The position numbers and the translations under genes are program-made. Shown piece after piece: positions 1-5,436 of a DNA stretch of 5,436 bases. The notes beneath the pieces are model-generated. The model searched no databases, had not been told where the DNA came from, and saw only the letters and a program-made list of their open reading frames with translations. The DNA comes from CAXMST01 sp964196325 (GTDB lineage: Bacteria; Actinomycetota; Thermoleophilia; Solirubrobacterales; 70-9), in assembly GCA_964196325.1 (NCBI GenBank), contig CAXMST010000030.1, positions 1-5,436 on the forward strand. The letters run 5' to 3'. Positions within the stretch are counted from its first letter, which is position 1. Each line of letters opens with the position of its first letter.

Positions 1-16
1 ACTGAGCTACGCCGGC
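1..16 (-). tRNA. 5' end of a tRNA gene, cut by the window edge
   Basis: Read on the minus strand from position 16, the sequence is GCCGGCGTAGCTCAGT. This fits the start of a tRNA position by position: a 7-nt acceptor strand (GCCGGCG), T8, A9, the D-stem strand GCTC (10-13) and the conserved A14 and G15. The rest of the gene, including the anticodon and the 3' acceptor strand, lies beyond the left edge, so the amino acid cannot be named. The gene has the same orientation as the upstream operon and begins 194 nt after the response regulator stop codon. Sixteen nucleotides is short evidence, but the match to invariant tRNA positions is complete. Confidence 0.72.
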
Positions 17-26
17 GCAGCGGACG

Positions 27-32
27 AGTCTA
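27..32 (-). promoter_or_regulatory. Weak -10 candidate upstream of the tRNA
   Basis: On the minus strand the hexamer TAGACT lies 10 nt before the predicted tRNA 5' end. It resembles a -10 box (consensus TATAAT, 4 of 6 matching) and sits at a plausible distance for a short tRNA leader. The best -35-like hexamer, GGGACA, is 19 nt upstream of it and matches TTGACA at only 4 of 6 positions. Position relative to the tRNA is the main support. Confidence 0.25.
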
Positions 33-174
33 GTGGGGTGTGGCACGACGTTGTCCCGGAAATGGGCGGGTGCCGGGCGACGCCGGGAGCCCTCGTGGCA
101 GCGCTACGTGGGCGACCGAGGACGATGGATGGCTTCGAGCCAGCGTCGCCAACTCTGGCGTGCAACGTCGGGTT

Positions 175-196
175 ACGCCCCGCTAGATCAGGGCGT
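175..196 (-). terminator. Possible terminator hairpin after the two-component operon
   Basis: A perfect 6-bp inverted repeat, ACGCCC at 175-180 and GGGCGT at 191-196, encloses a 10-nt loop. It lies 15 nt after the response regulator stop in the direction of transcription. No T-rich tract follows on the minus strand, so it is not a canonical intrinsic terminator. GC-rich actinobacteria often use hairpins with poor U-tracts, so a terminating role is possible but inferred only from position. Confidence 0.3.
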
Positions 197-201
197 GGCC
201 T

Positions 202-222
202 GAGCCGAGGTTACTCGGGCTC
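202..222 (-). terminator. Hairpin spanning the response regulator stop codon
   Basis: The transcript can fold with GAGCCCGAG pairing to CTCGGCTC, giving an 8-bp stem with one bulged base and a 4-nt loop (TAAC) that contains the TAA stop codon itself. The plus-strand arms are 202-209 and 214-222. There is no following T-tract. It could help end transcription together with the 175-196 hairpin, or protect the 3' end of the mRNA. Either role is inference from position. Confidence 0.3.
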
Positions 223-921
223 GACCAGCTTGTAGCCGACGCCGCGCACGGTCAGCACCAGCTCGGGATCCTGCGGATCGCGCTCGATCTTTTGGCGCAG
301 GTTCGAGATGTGCACGTCGCAGGCGCGGACATCGCCGCTGAACTCGGACTGCCAGAGCTCCTCCATGATCTCCAGGCGGCTGAAGACCTGGCCTGGGTTC
401 TCGGCCAGCAGGCGCAGCACCTGGAACTCCGAGCGGGTCAGGTTGACCGGCTCATCGCGGACCGTGACCAGGTGGCGAGCGAGGTCGATCGTCACTTCGC
501 CGGCGTCGATCCCCTTGCTGTTCTCGATCTCGCCGCCGGCGCCGCGATCGAGCTCACGCCGGCGCAGCTGGGCACGGACGCGCCCGAGCAGCTCGCGCAC
601 GCTGAACGGCTTCGTCACATAGTCGTCAGCGCCAACCTCGAGGCCGACGACCTTGTCGACCTCGGCATCCTTGGCGGTCAGCAGGATGATCGGCACCGGG
701 CTGCGACCGCGCACGTCGCGGCAGAGGTCGAGCCCGCTCTTGCCCGGCATCATGATGTCGAGTACCAGCAGGTCAAAGTCGACCTCGGGCCCGAGCTTGG
801 AGTCCGCATCGTCGCCGTCGGCGGCGATCGTCACGTCGAAGCCCTCCTGCGTGAGGGCGTAGCCGACCGACTCCCGAACCGAGGGCTCGTCGTCGGCAAC
901 CAGAATCCTGCCGCTGCTCAA
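211..921 (-). CDS. OmpR/PhoB-family DNA-binding response regulator
   Basis: A two-component regulator of 236 residues, a normal length for the family. The receiver domain (about 5-118) has the acidic pair D10/D11, phospho-acceptor D55 (in LDIMMPG), T82, switch residue Y101 and K104 of the TKPF motif. A charged linker (about 120-138) leads to a winged-helix DNA-binding domain (about 139-234) with LTRSEFQVL, a recognition-helix region around 199-212 and the C-terminal hairpin motif RGVGYKL. Phosphorylation by the adjacent kinase should drive dimerisation and promoter binding in the cytoplasm. I chose a TTG start at 921. GAGGAG at 933-928 sits 6 nt before it, and the protein then starts right before the first receiver strand. 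The open frame reaches an ATG at 993, but that would add 24 Pro/Arg/Ala-rich residues encoded over the kinase's 3' end. The gene begins 10 nt after the kinase stop. It resembles PhoP/RegX3/MtrA-type regulators, but the target genes are unknown. Confidence 0.93.
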   Translation of the reverse strand: MSSGRILVADDEPSVRESVGYALTQEGFDVTIAADGDDADSKLGPEVDFDLLVLDIMMPGKSGLDLCRDVRGRSPVPIILLTAKDAEVDKVVGLEVGADDYVTKPFSVRELLGRVRAQLRRRELDRGAGGEIENSKGIDAGEVTIDLARHLVTVRDEPVNLTRSEFQVLRLLAENPGQVFSRLEIMEELWQSEFSGDVRACDVHISNLRQKIERDPQDPELVLTVRGVGYKLVEPE

Positions 922-927
922 ATCTTG

Positions 928-933
928 CTCCTC
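928..933 (-). promoter_or_regulatory. Ribosome binding site deciding the TTG start of the regulator
   Basis: GAGGAG on the minus strand lies 6 nt before the TTG at 921-919 and overlaps the last bases of the kinase stop codon (TGA at 934-932). This is the strongest Shine-Dalgarno match near any start in the window. It supports the TTG start over the upstream in-frame ATG. The overlap with the stop suggests that ribosomes ending the kinase can restart on the regulator. Confidence 0.7.
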
Positions 934-2746
934 ATGCCACGGGGGTGGGGCTCGGCGCGGCCTGCTGCAGGCGCACGGTGAAGATGCTTCCACGCCCTTC
1001 GTCGGACTCCACGCTTATCTCGCCACCCATCACGTCGATCATTCGTTTTGCGATTGCCAGACCCAAACCAAAACCTTCACGCTCCAACGAGCCGCTACCA
1101 CGATAGAACCGTTCGAAGACGCGATCACGCTCCCCCTCCGGAATTCCACCACCAGTGTCCTCGACTTGGATCACAACCCGATTGCCGGTGGCGCGGAATG
1201 CACGCAGGGTAACGACGCCCGGCGCCGGCGTGTGTTTGTAGGCGTTGGTAAGCAATCCAATCACCACCTGGCGCAGCAGGACGGGGTCGGCCTCGGCAAC
1301 GAGGTCGGGCTCGACATCGAGCCTCAGCTCGAGGCCCTCGGGCACCTCACTGGTCTTCGACGAGTCCTCCACAACCAGATCCAGGCTGACGACCTCGGCC
1401 TCACCCTCGCCGATCGCCTCCATGCGGGCCAGGGTCAGCAGGGACTTCGTTAGCCGCGAGACCCGCTCGACGTCGGCGCTGAGGCGGCCGAGGAAGTGGT
1501 CGCGCGCCTCGGGGTCGTCCTTGGCGCCCGAGCGCAGCACCTCGATCGCCCCGGACATGCCGGCGATCGGGTTGCGTAGCTCGTGGGCGGCGTTGGAGAC
1601 GAACTCGCGCTCGGCCTGGTCGCGCCGCAGCTCCTCGGTGCGGTCCCGGACGACGATCAGCACGGCGCTCTCGACCGGCAGGTGGCGGGCGCTGATCCCG
1701 AACACGCGGCCACTGATCGAGACGTGATCGTTCTCAACAGCCCCCCGCTGCATCGCCCGCCGCACCCAGACGCGCAAGGGCTCGGCCGGCAGGCGGTCGG
1801 CGGTGATCAGTTGCGAGGCCGCCGGGTTGGCGAAGCGGACCTCGCCGTCGGAGCCGACCACGATCACAGCGTCTTCGAGCGAGACGAATACGGCGCTGAG
1901 GCGATCGCGCTCGGAGCTGAGCGCATCGAAGCTCTCGGCCAAGGCGATCCGCATCGAGTCCAGCGCGCGTCCGAGGTCCCCGATCTCGTCGCGACCGCGG
2001 GGGTCAAGGGGCTGGCTCAGGTCGCCCTCGGCGATCCGTCGGGCTGCCGCCGCGAGCCGCTTGACCCGGGTCGTGATCAGGCTCGCGACCAGGAGCCCGA
2101 CCAGGGCCGCGACCACCACGGCGAGACCAAGTGCGGTAAGCCGGTCGCCCTCCAGCGCGTTGCGCGCATCGGTGCCCTCCGGCGGTCGGGTGGCCTGGAC
2201 GCGCAAGGCGCCCTCGACGACGCCGAACTCCCGAAGCGGCAGGGCTATCACCGTGACCCCGTCCTCGAACTCCTCGACGAAGTTATCCCCCCCCTTTTCA
2301 AGAGCTGTCCGGCGGGCCCGGGACTGGTTCGGCACCTCCGCCAGCGTGCGATCGTCGCCTGGTTCGGCACCCTCGATCAGCCGCTGGGTGAGCAACTCGT
2401 TCTCACCGTCGACGACCCACGGTGCGAAGGCGCCGTTACTGAAAGCCGCGGTGATCTCGTTCGCCTGCTTGGTGGTGAGACCGCCGTTTTGCGCCGCGAG
2501 CGCAGTCTGCAGGTCGGTGGCCAGGCTCAGGGAGCGACCCAGCGCGAGCTCCGCACCCGAATCCTCCGCGGTTCCCTCCGACGACTGCGAGACGAACAGA
2601 TAGACCGTCGCGCCGGTCAGGATCCCGATTGCGGCGAACATCAGTGCCAGCCAGAGCCGCACCCCGAAGGGACGCTTGGCGCGGACCGGCTGGATCGCCG
2701 GGTGCTCAGCGGTCGAGGGAAGCTCTGTCGGGCCGAATTCGGTCAT
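932..2746 (-). CDS. Membrane sensor histidine kinase (HAMP-PAS-HisKA-HATPase, PhoR-like layout)
   Basis: A 604-residue inner-membrane kinase that autophosphorylates on histidine and passes the phosphate to the regulator encoded just downstream. Order of parts: cytoplasmic N-terminus, membrane helix about 30-53, extracytoplasmic region about 54-202, second helix about 203-224, HAMP linker about 225-277, PAS-like domain about 282-368, HisKA with the H-box HELRNP (H388), then HATPase_c with the N-box (N501 in LLTNAYKHTP), G1 box DTGGGIP (530-536), F-box FERFYRG and G2 box GFGLGLAIAK (558-567). N392, four residues after H388, is the position tied to phosphatase activity in this kinase class. All catalytic boxes are intact. 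The extracytoplasmic part matches no sensor fold I recognise, so the signal is unknown. The ATG start follows the holB stop by 14 nt and has no good Shine-Dalgarno, only a G7 run too close to the ATG, so translation may be coupled to holB. An A4G8 tract lies at codons 150-154. Confidence 0.93.
   Translation of the reverse strand: MTEFGPTELPSTAEHPAIQPVRAKRPFGVRLWLALMFAAIGILTGATVYLFVSQSSEGTAEDSGAELALGRSLSLATDLQTALAAQNGGLTTKQANEITAAFSNGAFAPWVVDGENELLTQRLIEGAEPGDDRTLAEVPNQSRARRTALEKGGDNFVEEFEDGVTVIALPLREFGVVEGALRVQATRPPEGTDARNALEGDRLTALGLAVVVAALVGLLVASLITTRVKRLAAAARRIAEGDLSQPLDPRGRDEIGDLGRALDSMRIALAESFDALSSERDRLSAVFVSLEDAVIVVGSDGEVRFANPAASQLITADRLPAEPLRVWVRRAMQRGAVENDHVSISGRVFGISARHLPVESAVLIVVRDRTEELRRDQAEREFVSNAAHELRNPIAGMSGAIEVLRSGAKDDPEARDHFLGRLSADVERVSRLTKSLLTLARMEAIGEGEAEVVSLDLVVEDSSKTSEVPEGLELRLDVEPDLVAEADPVLLRQVVIGLLTNAYKHTPAPGVVTLRAFRATGNRVVIQVEDTGGGIPEGERDRVFERFYRGSGSLEREGFGLGLAIAKRMIDVMGGEISVESDEGRGSIFTVRLQQAAPSPTPVA
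2287..2298 (-). repeat. A4G8 homopolymer tract inside the kinase gene
   Basis: The coding strand has four A followed by eight G (plus strand C8 at 2287-2294, T4 at 2295-2298), covering codons 150-154 (Glu-Lys-Gly-Gly-Asp) in the extracytoplasmic sensor region. A one-base length change would shift the frame before the second membrane helix and remove all kinase domains. It is the longest single-base run I noticed in the window. Confidence 0.85.
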
Positions 2747-2748
2747 CG

Positions 2749-2755
2749 CCCCCCC
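2749..2755 (-). repeat. G7 run just before the kinase start codon
   Basis: Seven G on the minus strand fill most of the 14-nt holB-kinase gap and end 2 nt before the ATG at 2746. The run is too close to the start to be a well-placed Shine-Dalgarno, although its upstream part could pair weakly with 16S rRNA. It is the only purine-rich element available for this start. Confidence 0.7.
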
Positions 2756-2760
2756 ACGTT

Positions 2761-3912
2761 TTAGAGCACCGGCGAGCTCCGGCCAAGCATTGCGGCCAGT
2801 TCGTGAAAGAGCGCCTCCAGGGCGAGCTCCTCGCTGACGTTGACCGTCAGCCGGCGCCGGGCCGCCAAGGCCCGCTCGGCCGCGCGCCTCGCAAGGCTCG
2901 GATCGAGGCCACCCGCATCGGCCTCGAGCTCGGCCGCCAGGTCGATGTTCCGGGCCAGAGCACCGACGCCCTCGGCTACGGCGACCAGGTCGGTGAACCA
3001 GGTAGCGCAGAGCGCCAGCGAGAGGTCGATCGCCGCCGTCCGCGCCCGCCGATCCGCCCGCTTCGCGGCCTCGGCGCCCGCCCGGCGGACACGATCGGCG
3101 TCGCGGCCGCCTCCGAGCTCCTCAGCGCGGGCGCCGGCCTCGGCCTCAACCGCGCTCCCGCGCTCTTTGCCGATCTCCTCGGCGAGCTGCAGGAGCTCCC
3201 TCCAGGGCCGCTCCCCGATCGCCCCGGCGCGCGCGGCGCGGCAGCACCCAACGGCAAGCTCCCGCAGGCGCGTGCCGAGCTCGGAGGCGAGGAAGCCGGC
3301 GCGATCCAGATCCCCATCGGAGAGTGCCGCCAGAGCCTCCAGCCGCTCGGGCGGCAGCTCGAAGCGCTCGGCCAGACGCCGCTCGAGCAACTCTCGGGGA
3401 AGGGGCGCGAAGGGGACCGCCTGGCAGCGGCTGAGCACCGTCTCCAGGAGCGCGTGTGGCTCGGAGGAGATCAGCAGAATGTGGGCGTAGGCGGGGGGCT
3501 CCTCCAAGGTCTTGAGCAGGGCGTTCTGGCTCTCCTCCGCCATCGCGTCGGCGGCCTCGATCACGAACACGCTGCGGGTCCCCTCGAACGGTCGGTAAGC
3601 GATCGGGCCGATCAACCGGGTGCGGATCTCCTCGACCAGATGCTGGTTGCCGGGCGGCGTGATCCATGTCAGGTCGGGGTGCGGGGAGCGCTCGTCCAGC
3701 GCCTGACGGCGAGCGCGCTCGGGATCCTCGGCGCCTTCGGCCAGCAGCTCCGCGGCGAAGGCGCGGCCCAGGGCGCGCTTGCCGCTACCGGCTGCGCCAA
3801 GCAGCGCGTAGGCGTGGGAAGGCCCTGCGGCGAGAGCGGCGGCCAGGGCCGCGAGAGCCGCCGGCTGGTGCTCGCCGGCCCGCTCGAGGCTGGTCGGGAT
3901 CTCGGCCGGCAC
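2761..3912 (-). CDS. holB: DNA polymerase III delta-prime subunit (clamp loader)
   Basis: Delta-prime is the stator subunit of the clamp loader, which opens the beta sliding clamp and places it on primed DNA. The 383-residue protein has an AAA+ N-terminal half. It shows a P-loop-like GAAGSGKR (39-46), an HPDLTW segment (78-83), a Walker B-like strand VFVIEAADAM (115-124), NALLKTLEEPP (130-140) and the ILLISSEP...SRCQ stretch (145-164) with the SRC motif of clamp-loader ATPases. The C-terminal half is an Ala/Arg/Glu-rich helical region, including a charged segment (about 250-292), consistent with the collar domain. The four-cysteine zinc module usually found between the P-loop and HPD is absent: residues 47-80 contain no cysteine. 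The start is GTG, 10 nt after the tmk stop. GGGAGG lies 14 nt upstream of it, which is long. Location next to tmk and topA fits the actinobacterial replication cluster. A DnaX (gamma/tau) subunit is less likely because it would normally carry the zinc cysteines and be longer. Confidence 0.9.
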   Translation of the reverse strand: MPAEIPTSLERAGEHQPAALAALAAALAAGPSHAYALLGAAGSGKRALGRAFAAELLAEGAEDPERARRQALDERSPHPDLTWITPPGNQHLVEEIRTRLIGPIAYRPFEGTRSVFVIEAADAMAEESQNALLKTLEEPPAYAHILLISSEPHALLETVLSRCQAVPFAPLPRELLERRLAERFELPPERLEALAALSDGDLDRAGFLASELGTRLRELAVGCCRAARAGAIGERPWRELLQLAEEIGKERGSAVEAEAGARAEELGGGRDADRVRRAGAEAAKRADRRARTAAIDLSLALCATWFTDLVAVAEGVGALARNIDLAAELEADAGGLDPSLARRAAERALAARRRLTVNVSEELALEALFHELAAMLGRSSPVL

Positions 3913-3922
3913 GCGGATCGGC

Positions 3923-4525
3923 TCAGCCTCCCACCGCGAGCGCCTCGAGCACCTGGCGATGGACCTGATCGACGCCGCCGGAGGCTTCGACGACGACGAA
4001 CCGCTGCGGCTCGGCCGCGGCGAGATCCTCGAAAGCCTGGGCGACCGCCGCCCGGAACGGGGACCCCTGGCGCTCGAAGCGATCGGAGCCGAACTCGCCG
4101 CGTCCGGCGCCGCGTGAGTCGGCCTCGCCCGGCGACAGCCGCAGCAGGACCGTGCGGTCCGGACGACAATCGCCGACCGCGATCCGGTTCAGCTCAGCGA
4201 CCAGCTCGACGCCGAGCCCGCGCGCCGAGCCTTGATAGGCGACGGTCGAATCCATGAAACGGTCACAGACGACTGCCCTGCCGGCGGCGAGGGCGGGCCG
4301 GATCACCGACTCGACCAGCTCGGCCCGGGCGGCCGTGAAGAGCAGCAACTCAGTCCGCGCCGAGAGCTCGGTCGCCGGGTCCTTGAGCAGCCCCCGCAGG
4401 CGCTCGCCCACCGGGGTTCCCCCGGGCTCGCGCAGAAGCAGCGTGTCCGGCCCGAGCGCCCCGGCGAGCAGCTTGGCCTGGGTGCTCTTGCCGGCGCCGT
4501 CGATCCCCTCCAGGCTGACGAACAT
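3923..4525 (-). CDS. tmk: Thymidylate kinase (dTMP kinase)
   Basis: This enzyme phosphorylates dTMP to dTDP with ATP in the cytoplasm, an essential step toward dTTP for replication. The 200-residue length is typical. Motifs in order: P-loop EGIDGAGKST (6-15), REPGGT (32-37) for substrate binding, the DRF motif (88-90) followed by DSTVAYQG (92-99), and an arginine-containing LID segment (about 132-153). The Gly in the P-loop X position together with Arg residues in the LID fits the bacterial type II pattern. The ATG at 4525 places the first beta-strand (FVSLEG) right at the N-terminus, as expected for the family, so the start is well supported. The ribosome site is weak. The gap to the topA stop is 27 nt, and holB follows 10 nt after the tmk stop, consistent with co-transcription. 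Confidence 0.96.
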   Translation of the reverse strand: MFVSLEGIDGAGKSTQAKLLAGALGPDTLLLREPGGTPVGERLRGLLKDPATELSARTELLLFTAARAELVESVIRPALAAGRAVVCDRFMDSTVAYQGSARGLGVELVAELNRIAVGDCRPDRTVLLRLSPGEADSRGAGRGEFGSDRFERQGSPFRAAVAQAFEDLAAAEPQRFVVVEASGGVDQVHRQVLEALAVGG

Positions 4526-4552
4526 CGCGGCGTCCGCGCCTCGGCCGGCGTC

Positions 4553-5436
4553 CTAGGAGCGAGTCCGCGCGGTGGTCTTACCGCGCTTTGCCCGCTTGGT
4601 CCGGGTCGTCGTCGAGGGCGGCTTCTTGCGCGCTCCGCCGCTCTTCTTCGGCCGAGGTTTGGATCCCTTGGCGGCCTTGCCGGCGCCACCCTCCTCGCCG
4701 CCCTCGGCCTGCTTGCGCTGCTCGGCCTCTTCCTTGGCCTTACGCCGCTGCTCACGCTTCTGGCGCATCTCGACCATCGTCGGGCAGTCGTCGTTGAGGC
4801 AGAGCTTCCAGGGCCTACCTCGGAACCCCTTGACCGTCAGACGGGGCCGAACCTCGCAAACCGAGCACTTCGGCTCCAGTCGCCAAAGCTCGTAACCACG
4901 TCCGGGCAGCGGGCCTGAGTTTCTGCATGAGTCCGGGTCCTCGGGCTCGTCCCGGTTGTAGCCCTCGCAGCCCCAGAAGCGCTTGCCGCCCTTGAGGTCG
5001 ATGATCCGCAGGCGGTTCGGCTCCCCGTCGTCGTTGGTCCGGCCCTTCTCCTCGCAGATCTCGCAGTGGCCGATGTACTTGTCCTGGTCCATCCCGGCCC
5101 AGATCGTCTTCGCCAGGTCCTCGCGCCGCTCGAACAGATCGTCGTAGGTCTGATGCAGCATGTCCCGGCTGATCTTGATGACCTCGTCCTTGGAGCTCTT
5201 CCCTGCGGCGATCTCGTCCATGTCTCGCTCCAGCTCCGCGGTCATCTCCGGCGTCGCCATCCGCAGCACGTACTCATGGAACGCCGTGTACATCGCGATT
5301 CCAGTCTCGCTCGGCTGCGGCGGGTTGCTGTAGACGTAGCCGCGCGAGTAGAGCTTTTGGATGATGTCGGGGCGCGTCGCTTTGGTCCCCAGCCCGAGCT
5401 CCTCCATCATCTCGATCAGCTTGCCCTGCCCGATCC
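4553..5436 (-). CDS. topA: Type IA DNA topoisomerase, C-terminal part (5' end outside the window)
   Basis: Type IA topoisomerases relax negatively supercoiled DNA through a 5'-phosphotyrosine intermediate. The open frame continues past the right edge, so the Toprim domain and probably the catalytic tyrosine are missing. The residue count here starts at the Met encoded at 5410. The end of the core reads MEELGLGTKATRPDII (2-17), KLYSRGYV and SETGIAM (34-40), then PEMTAELERDMDEIAAGK (54-71). This is the archaeal-type version; typical bacterial TopA has GIGRPSTY here. Two four-cysteine clusters follow: C116-C119-C148-C162 and C182-C185-C204-C209, the second with RGRPWKLCLN, also archaeal in style. 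After a charged helix (about 214-238) comes a Lys/Arg-rich disordered tail (about 244-285), like the basic tails of actinobacterial TopA, which bind DNA or partner proteins. The apparent Met start at 5410 is internal. Position before tmk and holB supports the topA assignment. Confidence 0.9.
   Translation of the reverse strand, partial: IGQGKLIEMMEELGLGTKATRPDIIQKLYSRGYVYSNPPQPSETGIAMYTAFHEYVLRMATPEMTAELERDMDEIAAGKSSKDEVIKISRDMLHQTYDDLFERREDLAKTIWAGMDQDKYIGHCEICEEKGRTNDDGEPNRLRIIDLKGGKRFWGCEGYNRDEPEDPDSCRNSGPLPGRGYELWRLEPKCSVCEVRPRLTVKGFRGRPWKLCLNDDCPTMVEMRQKREQRRKAKEEAEQRKQAEGGEEGGAGKAAKGSKPRPKKSGGARKKPPSTTTRTKRAKRGKTTARTRS

Larger units (their letters stand above)
17..201. other. Intergenic spacer between the regulator and the tRNA, no gene seen
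   Basis: This spacer separates the response regulator stop from the tRNA. A 65-codon plus-strand reading frame crosses it (38-235), but it runs into the regulator gene on the other strand, has no convincing ribosome site and no recognisable motif, so I do not call it. Besides the hairpin at 175-196 there is a small stem at 147-160 (arms CGCCA and TGGCG, 4-nt loop). It competes with an alternative pairing of GCCAG (139-143) with CTGGC (155-159). I see no further gene or repeat. Confidence 0.5.

Noticed and set aside
46..170. Inverted 8-mer CGACGTTG (46-53) and CAACGTCG (163-170) in the spacer
   Set aside because: The arms are 109 nt apart, do not extend beyond 8 bp and contain a self-complementary ACGT centre, so chance is a sufficient explanation.
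38..235. A possible small plus-strand gene in the left spacer
   Set aside because: It has no good ribosome site or motif and ends inside the regulator gene on the opposite strand; its length is unremarkable at this GC content.
292..981. A 229-codon plus-strand open frame opposite the response regulator
   Set aside because: The minus-strand product is an unambiguous OmpR/PhoB regulator; the plus-strand translation has no recognisable feature.
922..993. N-terminal extension of the regulator up to the ATG at 993
   Set aside because: It lies wholly over the kinase 3' end except for 10 nt, is Pro/Arg-rich and precedes the receiver fold, while the TTG at 921 has a well-spaced GAGGAG.
1741..1746. 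G6 run (minus strand) in the PAS region of the kinase
   Set aside because: Six G over Arg-Gly codons is common at this base composition and much less striking than the A4G8 tract.
1583..2764. A 393-codon plus-strand open frame opposite the kinase
   Set aside because: Same reason: it mirrors the codon pattern of an intact kinase gene and shows no domain or ribosome site.
2629..4257. A 542-codon plus-strand open frame opposite holB and the ends of its neighbours
   Set aside because: It is antisense to three genes with clear family motifs. Its translation is low-complexity (Arg/Gly/Pro/Ala-rich) with no motif, as expected for antisense frames in very GC-rich coding DNA.

Overview
The window is high-GC bacterial chromosome with every recognisable gene on the minus strand, so reading runs from right to left. 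The gene order topA - tmk - holB is a known actinobacterial arrangement. Together with the base composition and the style of the proteins (Ala/Arg/Glu-rich, GTG and TTG starts, a Lys/Arg-rich topoisomerase tail), this suggests an actinobacterium. A deep-branching lineage such as Thermoleophilia is my guess, but the window does not prove it. All genes here are ordinary housekeeping or regulatory types. I see no phage, transposon, CRISPR or plasmid feature.

Right to left: (1) 5436-4553, the C-terminal part of a type IA DNA topoisomerase, cut by the window edge. It has an archaeal-type end to the core, two four-cysteine clusters and a basic tail. (2) 4525-3923, thymidylate kinase. (3) 3912-2761, DNA polymerase III delta-prime subunit (clamp loader), without the usual zinc-binding cysteines. 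(4) 2746-932, a membrane sensor histidine kinase with an extracytoplasmic sensor region, HAMP, PAS, HisKA and HATPase domains. (5) 921-211, an OmpR/PhoB-type response regulator starting at TTG. (6) 210-17, a spacer with hairpins that could end the operon and a weak promoter candidate. (7) 16-1, the 5' end of a tRNA gene leaving the window.

The gaps are short (27, 14-or-less and 10 nt) and nothing between the genes looks like a terminator, so topA-tmk-holB-kinase-regulator may be one transcription unit. The first three genes serve DNA topology, dTTP supply and replication. The last two form a two-component system that would sense a signal at the membrane and control transcription. What it senses and controls cannot be read here. 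The main points worth a second look are the archaeal-like topoisomerase in an actinobacterial context, the two-component system attached to a replication cluster, an A4G8 tract inside the kinase gene, and the loss of the zinc module in delta-prime.
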